From a virus: a DNA stretch of 20,095 bases. Each line of letters begins with the position of its first letter. The stretch's first letter is position 1. The DNA lies in IMG/VR virus record IMGVR_UViG_3300020394_000201, positions 1-20,095 of that record; one strand, 5' to 3'. The notes beneath the pieces are model-generated. The model was not told where the DNA came from. It did not search any database and worked only from the letters and a program-made list of their open reading frames with translations. This document shows positions 7,291 through 15,352 of the stretch, in pieces. A program made the position numbers and the translations under genes.

Positions 7291-9630
7291 ATGGCAACAA
7301 CACCAAAAGCACGATTATATAAGATGATAACTCCACCAACGGTGAAGGGTGGAATTACTGTGAAAGTTGGTGGTAAGACAGTTGCTGGTCCTATGGATGG
7401 CATGACCACCATGATAAAGGCAACTAATAGTATAGGTGCCACTACTAATAGCATTGCTATCATTGTACAGAAGATGAATGAATCTTTTGCTACACAGATG
7501 CAAATGCAGATACAGCAACAACAAGAATTAGCAGATGCAAGAGAAGAAGGAGTACAAAGATTAATAGATCAGAGAAGGGAAGAGCAAGACGATATAAACA
7601 GAAAAAAAGATAAACAAGATGATTTAGATGCAGAGAATAAGCAGGAAGGTCAAGGTGGAACATCACTTTCATATAAAGCAGGTGCCATTGTCGGTGCTGT
7701 TTCTAATGCATTTGGTTTCTTCGAAGGTATTGCAAGGTTCTTAGGAAATGTCTTTAAAACAATTGTTAGTTATGCAATACTGAAATGGATTGCTAATCCT
7801 GAGAACACCAAGAAAGTCAAGAAGATGATAGAGGGTGTTGCTAATATTGGTAAGTTCTTACTTAAAGTTGCAGGTTGGATAGTCAACATGGGACTGGGTG
7901 GACTGGGTGATTTCATGGAAAACCCCTTGAGTTTTAAAGGTATATTTGGTATAGTAAAATTCATAACTGCATTGGGTTTATTCTTCGCACCTGCAAAGAT
8001 GGCGAAGTTGGGACTGAAGGCAGTCATGTCTCTCTTTAAAGGTGGTAAACTCTTTAAGATAATTGGTAGTATGATGAAGAACCTGATGAAGGTTTTTAAA
8101 GGTATAGTAGCGTTCTGTGCTGCTAGACCTAGAGCAGCTCTCATCTTAGGAGGTGCTATACTTGCTACATGGGGTCTAAAAGCACTACTTGATAAGGATG
8201 AAGAAGCAGCAGGAGACGAATTAGAAAAGGATGACAAAGAACAAAAAAATAATGATAAAAAGAATTGGCTTGGTAGTTTATTTGGTGGGAATAAAGATAA
8301 CAAAAAGGAAGAAACACCAGAGAAAGGATCAGAAGAATCTTATGAGCAATGGAGACGAAATTATGATGCTTCCGATACAACTATACATGGTTTAAAAGAA
8401 GGTGATGAAGGTTTTGAGGATGCATTAAAGAAAAGTTGGATGGGGGAGCAACAGAATCAAATAGAAGGCAACTCCGCAAGAATTACTGGTAAAGAAGCAG
8501 AAGGATTAAAATTCGATGATGGAACAGAAGGAAAGCCAGAAATGGCAAAAGGTGGATGGATATCAGGTCCTCAATCTGGTTATCCCGTCAGTCTTGATGG
8601 TGGCAAATCAACTGCCTTCATTGGGCATGGAACAGAGTATGTTGCTGCTCCCAAAGCAGCAAGCGGGGGTGCTTTCGTAGTACCGTTTGATACTCCCGCA
8701 ACTAGAAGAGATCCAAGTCTGACTGGTAGAAGGATGAATGAAGCAGGTAGAATGGGATTTGGACTACCTGGATTTTCTATGGGTGGACTCTTAGACTTTA
8801 TTGCTAAGGGTGAAGGTGGATATAACTCCATGAACCAAGGTACTATGTTTGGTCGTATTGTTGGTAGTACTCATGATGCAAAATCAAAACTTGGTAAGAA
8901 CCTGACTGACATGACTCTTCGTGAAGTTATGGGACTTCAGAGAAGTCGTAAATTATTTGCTGCAGGTCGTTATCAGATCATACCTACTACTATGAGGTGG
9001 ATCGTTGATAAAATGAAACTCCCTGCAGGTTCTACGTTTAATTCATCATTGCAAGATAAGATGGGTGAAGGTCTCATAAAACATAAGAGACCATATGCTT
9101 GGAACTATATTAAAGGTAAGCATGATGATGAGCGTGGTGCAATGCTTGCACTAGCTAGAGAGTGGGCTTCTTTACCACATCCTGATACAGGTAAATCTGT
9201 TTATGGTTTTGGTAACAAGGCACTTCATAGTGTTGATGAAGTTAGAAAAGCACTTAATGATGCAAGAGGTACTCAACCAGAGAAGGAACAAAGTGGACTA
9301 CAGAAGTTATGGCAGGGAATAAAGGATAGATTCAGTAATAAAGATCAAGTTCAGGCTGACCCTAAACAGACATCAGTCAATAGTGGTACCACTATAGATA
9401 ATAATGCTGTGACAGAAGAAGTCTCTACTGGTAGTGGAGACGGGAATGTTAACGTTACTACGGGTGATGTGGCTCCAATCGAAGCTGGTAGTGGACAAAA
9501 TCCAACAGATATAACACCTGATCCACCCATATTCATTGACAATAAGTATGAACCACCAGCTAATGATTATTTCCGTACTAGATATGGAATGATGGCAGAA
9601 GCAAACACCGAACCAGTTGAGATGTTCTAA
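7291..9630 (+). CDS. Tape-measure-like tail protein with C-terminal lysozyme-like domain
   Basis: 779 residues. A Gln- and Glu-rich coiled coil covers about residues 60-125. It is followed by AILKWIANPENTKKVKKM (about 157-175), which parallels the block in the preceding protein, then hydrophobic helices (about 180-300). After an acidic low-complexity linker, residues about 498-660 look like a peptidoglycan hydrolase of the lysozyme superfamily. The evidence is FIAKGEGGYNSMNQGT with a candidate catalytic Glu, LTDMTLREVMGLQ, then AAGRYQIIPTTM, the usual second motif of transglycosylases and phage muramidases. The C-terminus is low in complexity. It probably travels in the tail and opens the cell wall locally during infection. 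One base separates it from the previous stop, and it overlaps gp27 by TAATG. Whether it is a second tape measure or a hub lysin is open. Confidence 0.65.
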   Translation: MATTPKARLYKMITPPTVKGGITVKVGGKTVAGPMDGMTTMIKATNSIGATTNSIAIIVQKMNESFATQMQMQIQQQQELADAREEGVQRLIDQRREEQDDINRKKDKQDDLDAENKQEGQGGTSLSYKAGAIVGAVSNAFGFFEGIARFLGNVFKTIVSYAILKWIANPENTKKVKKMIEGVANIGKFLLKVAGWIVNMGLGGLGDFMENPLSFKGIFGIVKFITALGLFFAPAKMAKLGLKAVMSLFKGGKLFKIIGSMMKNLMKVFKGIVAFCAARPRAALILGGAILATWGLKALLDKDEEAAGDELEKDDKEQKNNDKKNWLGSLFGGNKDNKKEETPEKGSEESYEQWRRNYDASDTTIHGLKEGDEGFEDALKKSWMGEQQNQIEGNSARITGKEAEGLKFDDGTEGKPEMAKGGWISGPQSGYPVSLDGGKSTAFIGHGTEYVAAPKAASGGAFVVPFDTPATRRDPSLTGRRMNEAGRMGFGLPGFSMGGLLDFIAKGEGGYNSMNQGTMFGRIVGSTHDAKSKLGKNLTDMTLREVMGLQRSRKLFAAGRYQIIPTTMRWIVDKMKLPAGSTFNSSLQDKMGEGLIKHKRPYAWNYIKGKHDDERGAMLALAREWASLPHPDTGKSVYGFGNKALHSVDEVRKALNDARGTQPEKEQSGLQKLWQGIKDRFSNKDQVQADPKQTSVNSGTTIDNNAVTEEVSTGSGDGNVNVTTGDVAPIEAGSGQNPTDITPDPPIFIDNKYEPPANDYFRTRYGMMAEANTEPVEMF

Positions 9631-11258
9631 TGGCGACACAAGACGCAAAAGAGTTTAGAATACATGATGCTTACGTTGTATTGGATGGCGAGAAGTTTGA
9701 TATCCAAGCAATGATTTCTGAGTTTCAGTGGTATGAGACTATAGATTCTCCATTTATTCGTTGTGATATTACTATCTTGGATACCATTCAGTTTGGTGAC
9801 AACTTGTTTGGTGATGAAATGGTTAAGCTATCTTTTGAGACATATGCAGGTGTCACACCTGAGAATAGAAATCAAAAAGATCCCGAAAGAGAAGTTATAG
9901 ACCATGACCTACAGATATACAAGATTGGATCAGTGGTTAAAAGTGAAAGAAAGAAAGCATATATCCTACACTGTGCATCACCTGAAGTATTTTTAAACGA
10001 ATCTAATAGAACGTTTGGTGGGTATGGTCCTTATGCTAAGAGACCAGAGGTAGTTAAAGAAGTAATTAAGAACAAATTAAAAGGTTCTGCTAAGATCAAA
10101 CATCCCAATGCATTAGAAGCACATAGTAATATTAATTTCGTATCACCTAACTGGAGACCTGTTGACTGTATTGGTTACATGACTGATAAGGTGGTTAGAA
10201 AAGAATCTAAAGGTGGTGCAGGTGGTAAGAAAGTATCACAGTCAGGATTCTTCTTCTATGAGAATAGGTTTGGGTTTAACTTTCATAGTATTGACTACCT
10301 ATGTGAGCAAGAGTCTGTAGAGAAGTACACTTATAAACAGTCAAATATAGAAGGTTCCAGTCGTGGTGATAATGCTTATCGTATTGAGGATATAATATAT
10401 CCAGAAAGAATGAATCATCTGGATAAGATGAGGTCAGGATTATATAAGAGTATTAGTTATGGTATTACTATTCCTGCTATCTCTGAGAGTGCAGTTCCTA
10501 ATACCTCTGCTACTAGCAGTAGTATCTTTGATAGATTATATGAGGTATATAACAATACTAAAGATATTATAGGGGATGCTTTTAACCCAGATAAAGCGAA
10601 GTCTCTCAATGATACTGAGTTCCAAGACTACTTAGACCAAGGAAAATTCACAACTGATTTTTATAGTGCAGGTGGAGATCCTAAACAGTCATTTAGTATG
10701 GATGTTAATGCTAATGCTATGAACTGGAAGAATACTGCTACTCAGATTAAGACAGCAGAAAATCAATCCAAGACAGGTGGTACTAAGTATCCTCCTGCAA
10801 TTAATTTCATAGGTAAGATATTTGACATGTCATCTACTTTGGAGGTGGGATTCCCATATGACAAGTCCAAGATAGAAGCATATGAAAACGATCATCCTAC
10901 TAGGATCAAGGTCAAAGTACTACCAAACTATACACATCAAACATCAGAGCAGCCCAATAACGGAGCTGATAATGCACCACAAGACATACTTTCAGTTATG
11001 AGTTATGCGTCTGCTAGACTGTCATTACTCAACACATTAACCCTAACTATCAAGGTTCCAGGAAATACAGCACTATATGCAGGTGCAGTTATTACTACTG
11101 AAATTCCATCTTCCCAACAGACTCCAAACAGTGATACTGTAGAATTGGATACCAAATATAGTGGAAAATACCTGATTAAGGGGTTAAGGCACATGTATAA
11201 TGGTAAGGGTATCACTACACAACTTAATCTTTGCCGAGATTCAGTACCCACTGATTAA
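9630..11258 (+). CDS. 27: Baseplate hub protein, T4 gp27-like
   Basis: 542 residues, longer than T4 gp27 (about 391). gp27 forms the trimeric hub cylinder that holds the gp5 spike. The N-terminus contains DGEKFDIQAMISEFQWYETID and SPFIRCDITILD (about residues 18-54), a typical start of gp27/hub beta domains. YILHCASPEVFLNESNRTF (about 110-128) and the segment with VSPNWRPVDCIGYMTDKV followed by GFFFYENRFGFNFHSIDYL (about 170-225) match the family pattern. The C-terminal domain has a beta-rich KYSGKYLIKGLRHMYNG segment, as in contractile-tail hub proteins. It begins by TAATG overlap with the preceding lysozyme-like tail gene. The gp5 partner gene does not follow directly because an accessory cassette lies between them. 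Confidence 0.83.
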   Translation: MATQDAKEFRIHDAYVVLDGEKFDIQAMISEFQWYETIDSPFIRCDITILDTIQFGDNLFGDEMVKLSFETYAGVTPENRNQKDPEREVIDHDLQIYKIGSVVKSERKKAYILHCASPEVFLNESNRTFGGYGPYAKRPEVVKEVIKNKLKGSAKIKHPNALEAHSNINFVSPNWRPVDCIGYMTDKVVRKESKGGAGGKKVSQSGFFFYENRFGFNFHSIDYLCEQESVEKYTYKQSNIEGSSRGDNAYRIEDIIYPERMNHLDKMRSGLYKSISYGITIPAISESAVPNTSATSSSIFDRLYEVYNNTKDIIGDAFNPDKAKSLNDTEFQDYLDQGKFTTDFYSAGGDPKQSFSMDVNANAMNWKNTATQIKTAENQSKTGGTKYPPAINFIGKIFDMSSTLEVGFPYDKSKIEAYENDHPTRIKVKVLPNYTHQTSEQPNNGADNAPQDILSVMSYASARLSLLNTLTLTIKVPGNTALYAGAVITTEIPSSQQTPNSDTVELDTKYSGKYLIKGLRHMYNGKGITTQLNLCRDSVPTD

Positions 11259-11264
11259 TTTTTG

Positions 11265-11284
11265 TGCTATACTGTACATAAATA
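11265..11284 (+). promoter_or_regulatory. Candidate promoter region of the CP12 cassette
   Basis: The gap between gp27 and cp12 holds TGCTATACT (11265-11273), which resembles an extended -10 element of a bacterial sigma-70 promoter. It also holds CATAAATA (11277-11284), one base from the T4-type late box. No convincing -35 box is seen. The gap (11259-11310) is among the longest in the rightward cluster, and an AAGG ribosome-binding site follows at 11299-11302. Both calls rest on short motifs. Confidence 0.45.
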
Positions 11285-11310
11285 GTAGTGTACTATATAA
11301 GGTACGAATT

Positions 11311-11538
11311 ATGCATACAATAGAAGAACACATTAAAAAGGACAGAGAACTCCTTGATGACCCTCTTACTAACCCTGCTGCTCGTAGGCACATCAAAGAG
11401 GAACTACATGATCTAGAAGAATATGTAGAGCATCATAGAACTGAGATCGAAGCAGGAGATCACCACGATCCCAACTGTTTAGAACTATTCTGTGATCAAC
11501 ATCCTGACGAACCTGAGTGCTTAGTTTACGACGACTAA
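11311..11538 (+). CDS. cp12: CP12-like Calvin-cycle inhibitor
   Basis: 75 residues. CP12 is a small, mostly disordered redox protein that ties together GAPDH and phosphoribulokinase and so switches off the Calvin cycle; cyanophages carry it to redirect host carbon flow. The C-terminal segment LELFCDQHPDEPECLVYDD keeps the family pattern of two Cys with eight residues between, followed by VYDD. The usual Arg after the second Cys is Leu here. The N-terminal Cys pair of many plant and cyanobacterial CP12s is absent; the region is instead a charged helix with EEHIKKDRELLDD, as I recall for phage forms. The ATG at 11311 is preferred over an upstream in-frame start at 11200, which lies inside gp27. 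AAGG is 8 bases upstream. Confidence 0.83.
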   Translation: MHTIEEHIKKDRELLDDPLTNPAARRHIKEELHDLEEYVEHHRTEIEAGDHHDPNCLELFCDQHPDEPECLVYDD

Positions 11539-11548
11539 CAATTAAAAA

Positions 11549-12154
11549 ATGATTGGTGACTATATTGATATTGACGCACCCTATTCTTTTATAGGGGGCG
11601 GGGTGATGGAACCTGAAATAATTGATGGATTGTGGGACTTCTGGAATGATCCTGCGATGGAAACGTTGTTTGAGAAAACAGAAGGTCATTGTGGTGGTAT
11701 GGGAGAGAAGGTCAATAAGGAAGTCAAAGACTCCATTGACATGACTATACCCCGATATATCAAGGATAAAAGAATTTGCGATTATATAGATGGTCTAGCG
11801 GAGATTACGAGAGAATATGTAAACTACTGGCCAATGCTTAGGACTATCCATTGGGATCTGCAGAGTGATTTTAACTTGCAGTGGTATCCCAAAGGTGGAG
11901 GATTTAAACAGATGCATTGTGAAAGAAACAATGCAGATATAGAAGCGGTCACTCGTGTTATGGCATGGATGACATACTGTAATGATATAGAAGAAGGTGG
12001 AGAAACATTATTTGATGTACAACAAGCAAAGGTAAAACCCAAGAAGGGATTGACATTGATCTGGCCAAGTGATTGGACACATTTTCATAAGGGATGCCCT
12101 GCACCCAATGAAGAAAAGATGATTATTACAGGATGGTATAACCTTGTTCGATAA
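11549..12154 (+). CDS. 2OG-Fe(II) dioxygenase (prolyl-4-hydroxylase-like)
   Basis: 201 residues. It has the layout of a 2-oxoglutarate- and Fe(II)-dependent oxygenase. A first metal motif is H123-C-E125 in KQMHCERNN, followed by VMAWMTYCNDIEEGGETLFD as in P4H-type enzymes. The second His is H180 in THFHKGCPAPNEEKMIITGWY, with K190 ten residues on as the probable 2-oxoglutarate anchor. The motif is HxE rather than the commoner HxD. Such genes are frequent in marine T4-like phages among structural genes. The substrate (a virion protein, a host protein or a small molecule) cannot be told. It starts 10 bases after cp12, and its last bases overlap the TTG start of the CpeT-like gene. Confidence 0.78.
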   Translation: MIGDYIDIDAPYSFIGGGVMEPEIIDGLWDFWNDPAMETLFEKTEGHCGGMGEKVNKEVKDSIDMTIPRYIKDKRICDYIDGLAEITREYVNYWPMLRTIHWDLQSDFNLQWYPKGGGFKQMHCERNNADIEAVTRVMAWMTYCNDIEEGGETLFDVQQAKVKPKKGLTLIWPSDWTHFHKGCPAPNEEKMIITGWYNLVR

Positions 12155-12620
12155 ATTGATTATTGGTCATTATGAGAATAAGAAACAAGCATACTCAAAC
12201 CCTACTAAGTGGCCATGGGTAAACATTCTCTACACCAAGATAAAACCTAACGTATTAGAACTCAAGCAGTGGTATAACTACGCAGGGGAGGATGAACCGT
12301 ACAGGCACTACCATATAACTTTCGAATATGATGCACCTGATACGGTTTTCACTAAAGCACATAACCTTTTGATTGATAAAGAGGGATGTGAAATGCAGTG
12401 GGGATTCTTCCAAGGTACATGGTATGGCGAAGTAAAAGGTGAGTGTATTGTCAGAGATACAAAAGTCGAAAGTCATGTAGAATTTGATGGCACAAACTAC
12501 AGGTCATTGGACACTGGATATAACATAGAGACAGGAAAATTTTCTTGGGGTAAAGAACCCTCTGAAGGTTTCTTTACTTTTACTAAGCTAAATAACAGCA
12601 GGAAACTAGATTTAACATAA
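12144..12620 (+). CDS. cpeT: CpeT/CpcT-like phycobiliprotein lyase
   Basis: 158 residues. CpeT/CpcT proteins attach bilin chromophores to phycobiliproteins or act as bilin-binding chaperones in cyanobacteria. Seen here are the N-terminal IIGHYENKKQAYSNPTKWPW, PYRHYHITFEY (about residues 52-62), a GECIV segment, and the family ending SLDTGYNIETGKFSWG followed by FFTFTK. The protein is shorter than many cyanobacterial homologues (about 200 aa). No in-frame ATG exists near the conserved start. The best candidate is TTG at 12144 with AGGA at 12130-12133, inside the end of the oxygenase gene; a second TTG at 12156 would trim four residues. It ends in TAATG with the gp5-like gene. Together with CP12 it points to a photosynthetic cyanobacterial host. 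Confidence 0.76.
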   Translation: MFDKLIIGHYENKKQAYSNPTKWPWVNILYTKIKPNVLELKQWYNYAGEDEPYRHYHITFEYDAPDTVFTKAHNLLIDKEGCEMQWGFFQGTWYGEVKGECIVRDTKVESHVEFDGTNYRSLDTGYNIETGKFSWGKEPSEGFFTFTKLNNSRKLDLT

Positions 12621-15352
12621 TGGTAGCAGCTAAGACTGACTTTACAGGTCGTGATGGATTTAATTGGTGGGTCGGTGAAGTAGAAGATATTAAAGATCCT
12701 TCTCAGTTAGGAAGGGTTAAAGTTCGTGTGCTTGGATGGTATACGAGTAATAAGACTGACAAGGATGGTAACTCAGCACATACAGCTGAACTACCTAGAG
12801 AATTATTACCTTGGGCAACTGTCTTATTACCTACTGACAAACCACAGACTAAGAACGCAGGTACAACTACTGAATTGCAGGTAGGTTCTAATGTTCTTGG
12901 TTTCTTTTTAGATGGAGAAGAGGGTCAGTTACCTTGTGTTATGGGTGCTTTCCGTAGTTTCCGTCATGCTGAGAGATCTAATGAAGGTGGTTCTAGTGGT
13001 AATGAACGTGGTACACCAAACCAGTTAGGACGTACACTTATTGCTGATCCTACTGTTGGTGTAGAGATGGCAACTGATACTCCTCAACAGAAGGCAGTTA
13101 ATAATCAGTTTGCATTGGGTGGTCACCCATTCGCTAAGGTTCAGGGTCAGACACCAGGTTCAGCAGAAGGTGGTGAAGAAGTAGCAAGAGGTGCAGTTTC
13201 TAAAGGTGAAGTAGATACACCTGCTAACGTATATACTAACCCTATTAAGATGTCAGGAATGCCAGGTGGTATTGCTGATGGTACTACAGGTCCAGCGAAC
13301 AAAGGTTTCCAACTGGACATGAAGAGGATGTTATCTGATATCGGTGTGCAGGTAGGTGGTCTAGCAAAGGATACTGACAGTGGTAATTTCATGTCTGCTA
13401 TTACAGGCAGAGTGGTAGAAGGTAAAGCAATACTTAATCAGTTATCTAACGTAACTAACTATGTTACTAACGCAGTTTCAGGTATGCTTGCTCCCCTGAA
13501 GGAGTTGGCAGCGAGACTGATTCAGCAAGCGATTGATACTATATTAAAGCTAATTTCTAATATGGTTCCTGTTGTCGTAGTGACAGCAATCGGTGCTATC
13601 CTAGAAATTATATTCGCTATGTTCTGTAAACCTACCCCACAGTGGGTCAGTGTTATGAAGAACATAATGGGATTCATAACGAGTTATCTGAATAAGGTCT
13701 TTGATAATATAATGGATTTCATTGGTGAAATGGAATCTACAATCCTTAATTGGGTTGAGAACGCAATGTCTGGTATTCAGAACCAGATTTGTAAAGCATT
13801 AAATGCTATCAATGGGGCAGCAGATAAGATACTGTCGGCAATTAATGTTGCCAAAGGTATAGCAAATCTGGCTAATGGTATTAAGAGTATCTTCTCTCTT
13901 GATTTTACTAAGTTAGACTTCCAGTCACTTCTTAGCATCCTTAAAGCAATCCTTGCTATGATTCTTGGTAACAAAGGTTGTGAGAGGGAGAGTCGAAAAC
14001 CGAAGTCGCAAGCATGGGTTCCATTGTTAGGTACTACACAATGCGACCCTGAGGATACACCAGGAGTTGCAGGTCCAGGTGGAGGAGACTATAGTAATTG
14101 TCCACCACCGTCAGGTACAAATGCACCAGGTTTAACCTCTGCTTCTGGTGGTACAGGTGCTACTGGTACATTCTTTGATGATTTCTATAAGAATATTAAC
14201 CCATTCTTGATGGAGGTTCAGACATCACTTAATGGTACTAGAATACTTAATGATGCAACGCCAGGTAAAGAGAAGTTTGTAACCTCTGGTCCTGGTGGTG
14301 TTACCTATTTCCAAGATAAGAGAGGTAACGAGCACTTAAACGTACCGTCAAACTGGACTGCTATCTATGGTGGTGACCTAGTACAGGACTCAAAAGGTAA
14401 TCATGTGCATACTGTAGAGGGTGATTACTACCTCAAAGTCATGGGTGACATGCATATAGAAGTTTCTGGATCAATGAATACTCATGTATCAAATGGTCCA
14501 GGTGCTCAAGCATCTGATGCTAACGGTGGTTTCGCCTCAGGTAGTTCATGGGGTGATCAAAAACCATTACAGGCAGCAGGTAATAGTTCTAAGTTTACTG
14601 CAGCAGATTATAAAGACTTAGATCCCGAAGATGGATTCGAAGCACTTGAGCAATCTGGAAGTACTGCATCAACTGCAACTCAACAGATGCAAGCAGTCTT
14701 ACAGGATAAGATAGCAAGACGTAATAAGCCACAGTTTGATGTGGAAGTGGGTGAAAGAGAGTCTAAATCTGTACATACTGTTGCAGGTGACCATGATTGT
14801 AACTATCAAGGTGACTGGACAGTACAGGCAAACAAGTTTAACTTCACTGCTGTATCCGCTATTAACTTAAAAGGACAGCAAATCAACGAAGAAGCAGGTA
14901 CTATATCAAACACTGCACATGGTGAGATTATTAATGAAGCAAACTGGATTACTTCATTCCTTAACTGCGGACGCTTTGATATCATTGGTATATTCCAGTT
15001 TATGCCAGTTATAACAGGACAATATAGTATCGTAAAAGGATCCATTGTAGATGTTACTATGGATCTACCATTCCCAGGTGCATCACCTCCAGCTCAGGTT
15101 CGTCTTTCTCTGGGGCAGTCAATGCCTACAGCGATGGCAGATATTGTAACAGGATCCAGTGCAGGTGGTCACATGACCTTAGTAGCCAGTCCTACAGGTG
15201 GCATAGGTGAGGTTGTAACTGCAGGAAAAGGTGCTATAATCAATCAGTGTACTTCTGGTATTATTTCCTACGGTGTCGGAGTCGGATTCTCTGCCTTCGG
15301 TACCGCTTTGGGAGCAACCCAGATCTATGGATTGCCTGTTATGTTAAACTAA
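12620..15352 (+). CDS. 5: Baseplate hub/spike protein, T4 gp5-like, without an evident lysozyme domain
   Basis: 910 residues, longer than T4 gp5 (575). The N-terminus is the gp5 OB-fold: WWVGEVEDIKDPSQLGRVKVRVLGW (about residues 15-40), LPWATVLLP, then VGSNVLGFFLDGEEGQLPCVMGAF (about 87-110). Residues about 270-455 are mostly hydrophobic helices, including VPVVVVTAIGAILEIIFAMF (about 315-334). The second half has NHVHTVEGDYYLKVMGDMHIEVSG (about 593-616) and a related SVHTVAGDHDCNYQGDWTV stretch, like the beta-helix repeats of gp5/VgrG spikes. T4 gp5 carries a lysozyme between its OB-fold and beta-helix; I see no such motif here, while a lysozyme-like domain is present in the gene at 7291. It should form the trimeric membrane-piercing spike on gp27. 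Confidence 0.8.
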   Translation: MVAAKTDFTGRDGFNWWVGEVEDIKDPSQLGRVKVRVLGWYTSNKTDKDGNSAHTAELPRELLPWATVLLPTDKPQTKNAGTTTELQVGSNVLGFFLDGEEGQLPCVMGAFRSFRHAERSNEGGSSGNERGTPNQLGRTLIADPTVGVEMATDTPQQKAVNNQFALGGHPFAKVQGQTPGSAEGGEEVARGAVSKGEVDTPANVYTNPIKMSGMPGGIADGTTGPANKGFQLDMKRMLSDIGVQVGGLAKDTDSGNFMSAITGRVVEGKAILNQLSNVTNYVTNAVSGMLAPLKELAARLIQQAIDTILKLISNMVPVVVVTAIGAILEIIFAMFCKPTPQWVSVMKNIMGFITSYLNKVFDNIMDFIGEMESTILNWVENAMSGIQNQICKALNAINGAADKILSAINVAKGIANLANGIKSIFSLDFTKLDFQSLLSILKAILAMILGNKGCERESRKPKSQAWVPLLGTTQCDPEDTPGVAGPGGGDYSNCPPPSGTNAPGLTSASGGTGATGTFFDDFYKNINPFLMEVQTSLNGTRILNDATPGKEKFVTSGPGGVTYFQDKRGNEHLNVPSNWTAIYGGDLVQDSKGNHVHTVEGDYYLKVMGDMHIEVSGSMNTHVSNGPGAQASDANGGFASGSSWGDQKPLQAAGNSSKFTAADYKDLDPEDGFEALEQSGSTASTATQQMQAVLQDKIARRNKPQFDVEVGERESKSVHTVAGDHDCNYQGDWTVQANKFNFTAVSAINLKGQQINEEAGTISNTAHGEIINEANWITSFLNCGRFDIIGIFQFMPVITGQYSIVKGSIVDVTMDLPFPGASPPAQVRLSLGQSMPTAMADIVTGSSAGGHMTLVASPTGGIGEVVTAGKGAIINQCTSGIISYGVGVGFSAFGTALGATQIYGLPVMLN

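Noticed and set aside
7600-7616. A AAA AAA run in the coiled-coil part of the same gene as a frameshift site
   Set aside because: The shifted frame ends after one codon (AGA TAA), and the run is expected from Lys codons in AT-rich DNA.
8238-8252. A AAA AAT slippery-like heptamer in the lysozyme-bearing tail gene
   Set aside because: A -1 slip meets TAA at once, no downstream frame is joined and no stem-loop follows. The A-run is explained by a Lys/Asn/Asp-rich linker.
7770-8303. Minus-strand ORF of 177 codons inside the second tape-measure-like gene
   Set aside because: The plus-strand frame carries recognisable domains, and the minus-strand product is biased in composition as expected for an antisense shadow.
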